The notes under the pieces: model-generated
Told to the model about the DNA's origin: nothing
Seen by the model: only the letters and a program-made list of their open reading frames with translations
Database searches by the model: none
NCBI RefSeq assembly: GCF_030657435.1
Contig: NZ_JAUTWS010000020.1
Location: forward strand, 1-64,000
Length of the DNA stretch: 64,000 bases
Origin: Paracraurococcus lichenis
Lineage (GTDB): Bacteria > Pseudomonadota > Alphaproteobacteria > Acetobacterales > Acetobacteraceae
Direction: 5' to 3'
Part shown: in pieces, positions 1-7,027 of the stretch
Position numbering within the stretch: position 1 is the stretch's first letter
How the letters are laid out: every line of letters starts with the position of its first letter
Made by a program: the position numbers and the translations under genes

Positions 1-41
1 AGGAGCGGGAGTCGCCAACTCGATTGTATTATACCTGACGC

Positions 42-1472
42 ATGCTATCGCGCCCATTGCAGGACGAGGATGCTAGACCCGAAGCCGCAGCTAGGGGCAA
101 TGGGCGGGGCGGTCTTCCATTTTTCCCATGGCACTACGAGGATGAGCATCTCTACAGCTTGATCGCCCGATACGTCCGATATTCTCAAAGCTCTCCAAAG
201 TGGGTGCGAGAGGAGCTTTTCGGCTCGAAGAGATACTTCATGTCATTGGATGTGCCGGACTCGATCGGCGACTTCTGCTCCGCGATCGGCGCTGGCGCGC
301 TTTCCGACACAAACTTTGTGATCCAGAACCTGACGCCGTTTAATTACATGGTTGCCTACACAGCGGGAGCGGAGCGCAAGGCGCTGTTCGACAGAATGGT
401 GTCAAGACGCGTGAGGGGCAAGCCTCTCCAAGTCCGTCGGGGCATCGTAGTCCCTCGTGTCAGCGGGTTACGGTATTGCGCATCATGCTTTCGCGAAGAC
501 CAGAAGAGTCGTCCGATAGGAGAACTATTTTGGAGAAGGTCGCACCATCTCCCGACCGTAATCGTGTGTACGAGGCATCGCATCCCGCTGCTGGAGATTG
601 GATGGGCTGTTACCGGCAGTCGTACTAACTTCGCGCACCCATCTATAGGACTAATCGACGCTCGCATCGTGAGCGCGGCGCCGATTGATGATACCGCGAT
701 GTCGATGCTCCACGAACTCGCCGTGAAATCGGAGCTTCTGCTGAACTGCCAGTTCGAAGTTGAGTCGCCAGCCGTCACCATTGAAAGCTACAGAGCGGAG
801 ATCCGACGTATAGGTCTCACAAAGGCGGGCCGACTCGATCTCGCTGCAGTGGCGATCTCCTTTAAGGAAGTGATGATTCCTGTCCTGAAGTTTTTCCCTT
901 TTCTGCTCGCCTCTGACGGATATCCCTCTTGGTGGCTGCAGGTTTTCTTGGCTGGTGGAAGTCGAGTTATCAAACAGCCGCTCCTGCACCTGCTTGTCGA
1001 GCAATGGCTTACCCGTGCTAGCTCGGTGCGGGACGACGACGGCCGACGTGATATCTTGCGGGTCACCAGGGCTAAGAACCCGGGGCGCGGAAGTGTCGCT
1101 GGATGTCAGCCGGAAATTCGCGACGCCATCTCAGCCAGCCAGGTTGCAAAAGCAGCGCATCGGATAAGGTCGAAGGTCCCGCTGACGCGAGTGACCCGAA
1201 TGAAGCTGGCGGGTGAACTGGGGATCTTGACCTTTTCCTCGCATTCCCGAGCAGAAAGGGTTTGGCCTCTTACCTCCCAAGCGATCTTGGGTGAAGTGGA
1301 AACCTTCGAAGTGTTTTTTCAGCGGCGGCTCAAATACGAAATCGAGAAACTCACGGCAGAGGGCAGGGAACCACGGGTTCACCTTGTTCTCAAACGACTG
1401 GGTCATCGCAATCGGCATGCCGATGTGGCGCAGGGTATCGCAGCGTGGAAGGCGCAATCCCGCAGCAGCTGA
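42..1472 (+). CDS. tniQ: TniQ/TnsD-family transposon targeting protein
   Basis: Target-selection subunit of Tn7-like or Tn5053-like transposons, which in this family binds target DNA or recruits the AAA+ protein TnsC/TniC. Seen: a 476-residue protein with the family N-terminal segment (PFFPWHYEDEHLYSLIARY, about residues 26-44) and a zinc finger with Cys146, Cys149, Cys176 and His179, the last pair sitting in the HLPTVIVCTRH segment. The length suits TnsD or a long TniQ. An in-frame TGA at 36-38 rules out a longer protein, so ATG 42 is the earliest start. Base composition is clearly lower in GC than every gene to the right, consistent with horizontal transfer. The transposase genes (tnsA/B/C or tniA/B) are not in the window and would be expected to the left. 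Family call is firm; which subfamily, and what site it targets, cannot be told from this sequence. Confidence 0.88.
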   Translation: MLSRPLQDEDARPEAAARGNGRGGLPFFPWHYEDEHLYSLIARYVRYSQSSPKWVREELFGSKRYFMSLDVPDSIGDFCSAIGAGALSDTNFVIQNLTPFNYMVAYTAGAERKALFDRMVSRRVRGKPLQVRRGIVVPRVSGLRYCASCFREDQKSRPIGELFWRRSHHLPTVIVCTRHRIPLLEIGWAVTGSRTNFAHPSIGLIDARIVSAAPIDDTAMSMLHELAVKSELLLNCQFEVESPAVTIESYRAEIRRIGLTKAGRLDLAAVAISFKEVMIPVLKFFPFLLASDGYPSWWLQVFLAGGSRVIKQPLLHLLVEQWLTRASSVRDDDGRRDILRVTRAKNPGRGSVAGCQPEIRDAISASQVAKAAHRIRSKVPLTRVTRMKLAGELGILTFSSHSRAERVWPLTSQAILGEVETFEVFFQRRLKYEIEKLTAEGREPRVHLVLKRLGHRNRHADVAQGIAAWKAQSRSS

Positions 1473-1602
1473 TGAAGCAGCCGAATTTGAAAAAGTTAAT
1501 TTTTGGTCGGGAAGGCCGTTTGTAAGCCGATTTGGAACGGGTTAGCCGACATCAATGGCCATCTTGCAAGGGCAGTTGGGACCGGTTCATTTTTTCACTA
1601 CA
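1473..1602. mobile_element. Candidate end of the Tn7-like element
   Basis: This low-GC, gene-free stretch follows the TniQ stop. Read inward from the right it starts TGTAGTGAAAAAATG, matching the TGT/ACA termini of Tn7-like elements, with ACA at 1600-1602. Inside are imperfect repeats that could be transposase binding sites: TTGGAACGGGTT (1532-1543) and TTGGGACCGGTT (1576-1587), 10 of 12 identical; AGCCGA at 1479, 1525 and 1544; GTTAATTTTT (1495) and GTTCATTTTT (1585). Composition changes abruptly to host-like GC-rich sequence after 1602. The partner end lies outside the window, so the boundary is inferred. Confidence 0.55.
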
Positions 1603-1706
1603 TCCCCGCGCGGGATCGTGAGCGCCGCGCCCGGGCCTACTTGCGCCGCCGCAAGGCCGCGGCATGCCGGCCGGGCTGGATTGCTCCCTTCCAGGAGGGA
1701 AGCGCC

Positions 1707-2783
1707 ATGCCGAAGACCATGATGGCCGCCGTCTTCGTCGAGCCCGGCACGATCAGGCTGCGGGAGAAGCCGGTGCCCGAGGTGGGGCCGCTGGACGCGC
1801 TGCTGCGGATCACCACCACGACGATCTGCGGCACGGATGTGCATATCCTGAAGGGCGAGTACCCGGTCGAGCGCGGGCTGACCATCGGGCATGAGCCGGT
1901 CGGCGTGATCGAGCGGCTCGGCTCCGCCGTGCGGGGCTACCGGGAGGGCCAGCGCGTCATCGCCGGCGCCATCACGCCCTCGGGCCATTCCAATGCCTGC
2001 CTCTGCGGGTTCTGCAGCCAGGACGGCGCGGGCACAGCGCATGGCTGGAAGCCGCTCGGCGGCTGGCGCTTCGGCAACACCATCGATGGCTGCCAAGCGG
2101 AATACGTCCTGGTGCCGGATGCCATGGCGAACCTCGCCCCGGTGCCGGATGGGCTGACGGACGAGCAGGTGCTGATGTGCCCCGACATCATGTCGACGGG
2201 CTTCGGCGGCGCCGAGAGCGGCGCCATCCGCATCGGCGACACGGTCGCGGTCTTCGCCCAGGGGCCGATCGGCCTCTGCGCCACGGCAGGCGCGAAGCTG
2301 ATGGGCGCGACGCGCATCATCGCGGTGGACCGGGTGCCGGAGCGGCTGGAGATGGCGAAGCGCCTCGGCGCCGATGCGGTGGTGGATTTCTCCAAGGCGG
2401 ATCCCGTCGAGGCGATCCGGCAACTGACCGATGGCCGCGGCGTCGATGTCTCGATCGAGGCGCTAGGCCTGCAATCCACCTTCGAGGCGGCGCTGCGCGT
2501 GCTGCGGCCGGGCGGGACGCTCTCCTCGCTCGGCGTCTATTCCACCGACCTGCGCATCCCGCTCGACGCCTTCATGGCCGGGCTCGGCGATCATCGGATC
2601 GTCACCACGCTCTGCCCCGGCGGCAAGGAGCGGATGCGCCGGCTGATGTCGGCGATCAGCTCCGGCCGCGTGGACCTGAAGCCGCTGGTGACGCACCGCT
2701 TCCGGCTGGAACGGATCGAGGAGGCCTATGACCTGTTCAGCCACCAGCGCGACGGCGTGCTGAAGGTGGCGATCACGCCATGA
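1707..2783 (+). CDS. Zinc-dependent alcohol dehydrogenase (CbADH-like MDR family)
   Basis: NAD(P)-dependent oxidation of a secondary or other alcohol; substrate unknown. The 358-residue protein carries the MDR catalytic zinc ligands Cys41 (CGTD), His62-Glu63 (GHE) and Asp160 (PDIMSTGF). Asp as last ligand is typical of the tetrameric secondary alcohol dehydrogenases such as the Clostridium beijerinckii enzyme. A Rossmann nucleotide site (QGPIGL, about 185-190) follows. The structural-zinc lobe is reduced, with three Cys at about 98-103. Start ATG 1707 has a strong AGGAGGGA ribosome site at 1693-1700; an upstream in-frame start at 1503 would lie inside transposon sequence and is rejected. The transposon end is about 104 bases upstream, so the insertion may have changed this gene's promoter. 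Confidence 0.9.
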   Translation: MPKTMMAAVFVEPGTIRLREKPVPEVGPLDALLRITTTTICGTDVHILKGEYPVERGLTIGHEPVGVIERLGSAVRGYREGQRVIAGAITPSGHSNACLCGFCSQDGAGTAHGWKPLGGWRFGNTIDGCQAEYVLVPDAMANLAPVPDGLTDEQVLMCPDIMSTGFGGAESGAIRIGDTVAVFAQGPIGLCATAGAKLMGATRIIAVDRVPERLEMAKRLGADAVVDFSKADPVEAIRQLTDGRGVDVSIEALGLQSTFEAALRVLRPGGTLSSLGVYSTDLRIPLDAFMAGLGDHRIVTTLCPGGKERMRRLMSAISSGRVDLKPLVTHRFRLERIEEAYDLFSHQRDGVLKVAITP

Positions 2784-2803
2784 GCAAACCCCTCGGGGTT
2801 TGC
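2784..2803 (+). terminator. Hairpin directly after the alcohol dehydrogenase stop
   Basis: Perfect inverted repeat GCAAACCCC / GGGGTTTGC separated by TC, starting at the base after the stop codon. There is no clear T-run after it, so it may be a factor-assisted terminator or an mRNA 3'-protecting hairpin. It also lies downstream of the convergent cyclase gene. Confidence 0.5.
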
Positions 2804-2907
2804 GACGCAAGAAGATCCTCAGCAGGCATTCATCCCAGGGGCCTGGGCCGCACGACCTATGGCCCGGGCCGCGAACGCCTGCCGAGGCCCGCGGGGCAGG
2901 GCGGGTG

Positions 2908-3696
2908 CTATTCCTCGAAGATCGCCACCGCCCGCGTCCAGCCGGCCGAGCCGCGATGCACCTTCACCGGGAAGCAGGCGACCATGAAGCCGTCCGCCGG
3001 CAGGGCTTCCAGGTTGTGCAGCTTCTCGAGGTGGCAGTAGCCGATCTCCCGGCCGGCACGGTGGCCCTCCCAGATGATGTCGGGCGAGGCGCCCTCGGCG
3101 ATGCGCCGCTTCGTCACGCTGAAGGGCACGTCCCAGGACCAGGCATCGGTGCCGGTGACGCGGATTCCCTGCTCCAGCAGCCAGAGCGTCGCCGCCCGGC
3201 CCATGCCGCAGCCGGTATCGACATAGTCGTCCTCGCCATAGCGCGCGCCGGCGGCGGTGTTCACCACCACGATCTCGAGCGGCTTCAGCACATGGCCAAT
3301 GCGGTCCAGTTCCCGCTGCACCTCCTCCGGCTGCACGGTATGGCCGGTCGGCAGGTGGCGGAAGTCGAGCTTCACCCCGGGCTGGAAGCACCAGTCGAGC
3401 GGGACCTCGTCGATGCGGAGCGAGGGGCGGCCGCCGGGCGTCAGGCGTTCGTCCTGGCGGGGGAAGAAGTGGTAGGGCGCATCCAGATGCGTGCCGGCAT
3501 GGGTCGAGAGCCGCGCCTGCTCGCGCGCCGCGTAGTTCCCCTCCGGCAACTGGTCCTGTCGGATGCCGAAGTAGTCGGCGATGGGCGGCGCCGTCATCTG
3601 GTGGTCGTGATACTCGATCTGCGGCAGCGCCCAGGGCGGGTCGGACTTGATGCCGGCCCTGAGCGGAACCGAGATGTCGATGATGCGGCGCGCCAT
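2908..3696 (-). CDS. Cyclase family protein (kynurenine formamidase-like metal hydrolase)
   Basis: Member of the cyclase/arylformamidase family, metal-dependent amidohydrolase-type enzymes that include bacterial kynurenine formamidase. The 262-residue protein has the diagnostic metal-binding motif HAGTHLDAPYH at residues 66-76 and a second conserved block DTGCGMGRAATLWLLEQG in the middle. Length and architecture match complete family members. No kynureninase or tryptophan dioxygenase gene is nearby, so kynurenine as substrate is not supported; other members act on isatin or cyclic amides. It is divergent from the aldehyde dehydrogenase at 3846, sharing a 149-base intergenic region, and convergent with the alcohol dehydrogenase. 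Family assignment is good, substrate unknown. Confidence 0.85.
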   Translation of the reverse strand: MARRIIDISVPLRAGIKSDPPWALPQIEYHDHQMTAPPIADYFGIRQDQLPEGNYAAREQARLSTHAGTHLDAPYHFFPRQDERLTPGGRPSLRIDEVPLDWCFQPGVKLDFRHLPTGHTVQPEEVQRELDRIGHVLKPLEIVVVNTAAGARYGEDDYVDTGCGMGRAATLWLLEQGIRVTGTDAWSWDVPFSVTKRRIAEGASPDIIWEGHRAGREIGYCHLEKLHNLEALPADGFMVACFPVKVHRGSAGWTRAVAIFEE

Positions 3697-3782
3697 GGCG
3701 TCCCTCCTGTGTCGTTGCGGCCAGGGTAGGCAGCCTGCGCCGGCGATGGAAGCCGCCCCCAGCCAACCGACCCCAAACCAAC

Positions 3783-3799
3783 CGCCCCTGTCAGGGGCG
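3783..3799. promoter_or_regulatory. Inverted repeat in the divergent cyclase/gabD region
   Basis: Arms CGCCCCT (3783-3789) and AGGGGCG (3793-3799) flank GTC in the 149-base intergenic region between two divergent genes. It could be an operator for a shared regulator or a leader hairpin. Nothing else in the sequence decides between these. Confidence 0.3.
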
Positions 3800-3845
3800 G
3801 CGGTGCGGGCCTATCTTCCGCCCATCCAAGGGAAGGAGACCGGCC

Positions 3846-5324
3846 ATGCTCGATGCCGTCGCAAGCCTGCCGCTGAAGGATCCCGAGCTCTTCCGCCAGG
3901 CCAATTACATCGGGGGCCAGTGGGTCCAGGCCGATAGCGGGAAGACGATCGAGGTCCGCAACCCCTCGACCGGCGAGGTGGTGGGCCGCGTCCCGGCCAT
4001 GGGCGCCGCCGAGACCCGCCGCGCCATCGAGGCCGCGCACCAGGCGCAGAAGGGCTGGCGCGCCATGCTGGCCAAGGAGCGCGCGGCGATCCTGCGCAAG
4101 CTCTTCGACCTGATGATCGCCAATACCGACGACCTCGCGGCGATCATGACCGCCGAGCAGGGCAAGCCGCTGGCCGAGAGCAAGGGCGAGATCGCCTATG
4201 CCGCCAGCTTCATCGAGTGGTTCGCCGAGGAAGGCAAGCGGGTCTACGGCGACACCATCCCGCAGAACGCCAAGGGCCGCCGGATCATCGTGACGAAGGA
4301 GCCGATCGGCGTCTTCGCCGCGATCACGCCCTGGAACTTCCCCGCCGCCATGATCACCCGCAAGACCGGGCCGGGCTGGGCGGCGGGCTGCACCGGCGTG
4401 ATCCGCCCGGCCAGCCAGACGCCCTTCTCGGCGCTGGCGCTGGCGGTGCTGGCCGAGCGCGCGGGCATGCCGCCCGGCGTCTGCAACGTCATCACCGGCC
4501 TCTCCGGCGAGACCGGCAAGGAGCTCACCGGCAACCCGCTGGTGCGCAAGCTGACCTTCACGGGCAGCACGGATGTCGGCCGCCTGCTGCTGGCGCAATG
4601 CGCGCCCACCATCAAGAAGACCAGCATGGAGCTGGGCGGCAATGCGCCCTTCATCGTCTTCGACGATGCCGACCTCGACGCGGCGGTGCAGGGCGCCATG
4701 GCGTCCAAGTACCGCAACACCGGCCAGACCTGCGTCTGCGCCAACCGCATCCTGGTGCAGGACGGGGTCTACGACGCCTTCGCCGAGAAGCTGAAGGCCG
4801 CCGTCGAGGCGCTGAAGGTCGGCGACGGCTTCGAGCCGGGAGTGACCCAGGGCCCACTGATCAACGCCGATGCGGTGAAGAAGGTCGAGGAACACGTTGC
4901 CGACGCGCTGCAGAAGGGCGCGAAGGTGGTGACCGGCGGCAAGCGCGCAGACCGCCCCGGCAATTTCTATATGCCGACCATCCTGACCCAGGTTGCCAAG
5001 GAGAGCCTGGTCTTCAACGAGGAGACCTTCGGCCCGGTCGCGCCGCTCTTCCGCTTCAGGACGGAGGAGGAGGCGATCGCGCTGGCCAATGACACGCCCT
5101 TCGGCCTTGCCGCCTATTTCTATGCCCGCGACGTCGGCCGGATCTTCCGGGTGGCGGAGGCGCTCGAGGCTGGGATGGTCGGGATCAACGAAGGCCTGAT
5201 CTCGACCGAGGTCGCGCCCTTCGGCGGCGTGAAGGAAAGCGGCCTCGGCCGCGAGGGCAGCCATTACGGCATCGAGGAGTACCTGGAGGTGAAGTACCTC
5301 ACCCTCGGCGGCATCGGCACCTGA
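3846..5324 (+). CDS. gabD: NAD(P)-dependent succinate-semialdehyde dehydrogenase-type aldehyde dehydrogenase
   Basis: Oxidises succinate semialdehyde (or glutarate semialdehyde) to the diacid, the last step of the GABA shunt and related pathways. The 492-residue protein aligns by motif with GabD: TPWNFP (161-166) with the oxyanion Asn164, general base Glu262 in MELGGNAP, nucleophile Cys296 in NTGQTCVCANR, and the SQTPFSALALA segment characteristic of SSADH. One oddity: the cofactor-contacting Lys of the usual LKPAS motif is Arg187 (IRPAS). Start ATG 3846 follows a GGAAGGAGA ribosome site. No gabT or succinate-semialdehyde-forming enzyme is adjacent, so the substrate is by family resemblance only. 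A repeat element begins at the base after its stop. Confidence 0.85.
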   Translation: MLDAVASLPLKDPELFRQANYIGGQWVQADSGKTIEVRNPSTGEVVGRVPAMGAAETRRAIEAAHQAQKGWRAMLAKERAAILRKLFDLMIANTDDLAAIMTAEQGKPLAESKGEIAYAASFIEWFAEEGKRVYGDTIPQNAKGRRIIVTKEPIGVFAAITPWNFPAAMITRKTGPGWAAGCTGVIRPASQTPFSALALAVLAERAGMPPGVCNVITGLSGETGKELTGNPLVRKLTFTGSTDVGRLLLAQCAPTIKKTSMELGGNAPFIVFDDADLDAAVQGAMASKYRNTGQTCVCANRILVQDGVYDAFAEKLKAAVEALKVGDGFEPGVTQGPLINADAVKKVEEHVADALQKGAKVVTGGKRADRPGNFYMPTILTQVAKESLVFNEETFGPVAPLFRFRTEEEAIALANDTPFGLAAYFYARDVGRIFRVAEALEAGMVGINEGLISTEVAPFGGVKESGLGREGSHYGIEEYLEVKYLTLGGIGT

Positions 5325-5391
5325 GGCGCGCCGATGACCGAAGGGCCGCATGGCCCGGAGGTCTGAATCGGCTCGCCCAACATACAAGGCG
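5325..5391 (+). repeat. Family 1 nested-hairpin repeat, copy A
   Basis: Begins immediately after the gabD stop. Outer stem CCGAT+GACC (5331-5339) can pair with GGTC+ATCGG (5360-5371, TGA bulge). The inner stem is GGGCC/GGCCC (5343-5347 and 5352-5356) around GCAT. It closely matches copy D at 63025, including the trailing CGCCCAACATACAAGGC-type tail. Copies B and C share the outer box but have different inner stems. Confidence 0.75.
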
Positions 5392-5402
5392 TCCGGCGTA
5401 GT

Positions 5403-5416
5403 GCCCTGGCCAGGGC
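5403..5416. other. Perfect 14-base palindrome upstream of the YeeE/YedE gene
   Basis: GCCCTGGCCAGGGC is self-complementary; a related imperfect palindrome (CCCCTGGCCGGGG) lies at about 5433-5445. They sit in the 135 bases between the repeat copy and the transporter gene and could be a paired operator. No functional evidence beyond symmetry. Confidence 0.3.
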
Positions 5417-5526
5417 GTGGTTTGCAGCCATGCCCCTGGCCGGGGTCGGGGTTACCGCCGATGCACGCAGTGACAGGCTGAAACAGGATCTACGCGGTCC
5501 TATTTCACCGGTCTGCAGGGCGCGGC

Positions 5527-6798
5527 ATGGCCGGCGCCCCGATCGGATCGGGAGGCCCCTCCGGCATGTCAGCCACCACCCTCGCCGCCGCGCCGTCCCC
5601 GGCGCGGCTGGCCGGCATCAATACGCCTGCTGCCCTCGGCGCCGGCGCGCTGCTGGCGCTCGGCGCCCTCGCCATCGGGCAGGCCGCCAGCCCGCGGCAG
5701 GCCGCGCTCTACCTGCTCGGCGGCGCCCTCGGCCTCGTCCTCTACCACGCGGCCTTCGGCTTCACCTCCGCTTGGCGCGTCTTCATCGCGGACCGGCGGG
5801 GGGAGGGGCTCAGGGCGCAGATGGCGATGCTCGCCATCGCCGTGCTGCTCTTCTTCCCCGCGCTCTCCGCCGGCTCGCTCTGGGGCCAGCCGGTCACCGG
5901 CAATGTCTCGCCCATCGGGGTCTCGCTGCTGGCCGGTGCCTTCATGTTCGGCATCGGCATGCAGATCGGCGGCGGCTGCGCCTCCGGCACGCTCTACACG
6001 GTGGGCGGCGGCTCGGTGCGGATGCTGCTCACCCTCGCGGCCTTCGTCGCCGGTTCGGCGCTCGGCGCGGCGCATTTCCATTGGTGGCAGGCGCAGTGGC
6101 ACCTGGCGCCCATCTCCCTGGTGAAGGACTGGGGCGTCGGCCCGGCCCTGGCGTTGAACCTGGTCCTGTTCGGCGCCATCGCCGCCGGCACCGCCTGGCT
6201 CGAGCGGCGGCGGCACGGCGCGCTGGTCGCGGCGCGGCCGGCGCCGCGGCAGGGCCTCGCCCGCTTCCTGCGCGGGCCCTGGCCCGTGCTCGCCGGCGCG
6301 GTCGCGCTGGCGCTGCTGAACTTCGCCACCCTGGCGCTGGCCGGGAAGCCCTGGGGCATCACCTCGGCCTTCGCCCTCTGGGGCTCCAAGGCGGCGATGG
6401 CGCTGGGCGTGGACGCGGCAGGCTGGCCCTACTGGTCGACGCCGCATGGGCAGGCGGCGCTCGCGGGCAGCGTGCTGGACGACGTCACCTCGGTGATGGA
6501 TTTCGGCATCGTGCTGGGCGCACTGCTGGCCTCGGCGCTGGCGGGACGCTTCTCGCCGAGCCTGAAGGTGCCGCTGCGCTCGGCGCTGGCGGCGGTCATC
6601 GGCGGGCTAATGCTTGGCTATGGCGCGCGGCTGGCCTATGGCTGCAACATCGGCGCCTACTTCTCCGGCATCGCCTCCGGCAGCCTGCATGGCTGGGTCT
6701 GGATGGCGGCGGCCTTCGCCGGCAGCGTCATCGGCACGCGGCTCCGCCCGCTCTTCGGGCTGGAGGTGGAGCGGACGCCGCGGCAGGCGGGGTGCTGA
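5527..6798 (+). CDS. YeeE/YedE family (TsuA/SoxT-like) sulfur-compound transporter
   Basis: Integral inner-membrane protein expected to import thiosulfate or a related sulfur species, as shown for TsuA in this family. The 423-residue sequence is hydrophobic along its length, with about ten predicted membrane segments, and has both family signatures: GGGCASGTLYTVGGGS (about residue 155) and a second half-repeat YGCNIGAYFSGIASGSLHGW (about 377-396). The conserved Cys residues of these motifs are the proposed thiosulfate-relay residues. The annotated start at 5527 gives 13 residues before Met14 (5566); the later start is plausible. No TusA/rhodanese gene is adjacent. Repeat copies B and C follow its stop. 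Family call is strong, the precise ligand is inferred. Confidence 0.87.
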   Translation: MAGAPIGSGGPSGMSATTLAAAPSPARLAGINTPAALGAGALLALGALAIGQAASPRQAALYLLGGALGLVLYHAAFGFTSAWRVFIADRRGEGLRAQMAMLAIAVLLFFPALSAGSLWGQPVTGNVSPIGVSLLAGAFMFGIGMQIGGGCASGTLYTVGGGSVRMLLTLAAFVAGSALGAAHFHWWQAQWHLAPISLVKDWGVGPALALNLVLFGAIAAGTAWLERRRHGALVAARPAPRQGLARFLRGPWPVLAGAVALALLNFATLALAGKPWGITSAFALWGSKAAMALGVDAAGWPYWSTPHGQAALAGSVLDDVTSVMDFGIVLGALLASALAGRFSPSLKVPLRSALAAVIGGLMLGYGARLAYGCNIGAYFSGIASGSLHGWVWMAAAFAGSVIGTRLRPLFGLEVERTPRQAGC

Positions 6799-6800
6799 CG

Positions 6801-6865
6801 CGGTCCGATGACCGCAGCGATTCGCGGCAAGGCCGCGAATGGCGAAGGTCTGAATCGGCCCGCCC
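6801..6865 (+). repeat. Family 1 nested-hairpin repeat, copy B
   Basis: Starts two bases after the transporter stop. Box CGGTCCGATGACCG (6801-6814), perfect inner hairpin ATTCGCGGC/GCCGCGAAT (6820-6828 and 6832-6840, loop AAG), then GGTCTGAATCGG (6847-6858) able to pair with CCGATGACC. This is the best-folded copy and it stands in tandem with copy C. Confidence 0.8.
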
Positions 6866-6875
6866 CGCTTGTGCC

Positions 6876-6933
6876 GCGGTCCGATGACCGCAGCGGTTCG
6901 CGGCAAGGGCGCGAGGGTCTGACCCGGTCTGCC
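6876..6933 (+). repeat. Family 1 nested-hairpin repeat, copy C
   Basis: Second tandem copy, with the same CGGTCCGATGACCGCAGCG lead as copy B. Its inner stem is decayed (TTCGCGGCAAGGGCGCGAG) and its distal box altered (GGTCTGACCCGG, 6916-6927). The spacing of parts matches copy B, suggesting duplication followed by drift. Confidence 0.7.
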
Positions 6934-6978
6934 CGGGTTGCAGGGCTGCCGGGTTACCATCCCGGCGGTCCGGACGCA

Positions 6979-6984
6979 TATACT
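6979..6984 (+). promoter_or_regulatory. Candidate -10 box of the glutathione reductase gene
   Basis: TATACT sits about 44 bases before the gor start in an otherwise GC-rich region. A weak -35-like TTACCA lies at 6954-6959 with a long 19-base spacer, so this is a suggestion only. Confidence 0.35.
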
Positions 6985-7027
6985 GCGCAACGGACCGACC
7001 CCGGCCGGCGCAGGAAGGGCAGCATCC

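Noticed and set aside
3594..5387. 597-codon minus-strand open frame over the gabD-type gene
   Set aside because: Composition is that of an antisense frame; the plus strand carries all catalytic motifs of aldehyde dehydrogenase.
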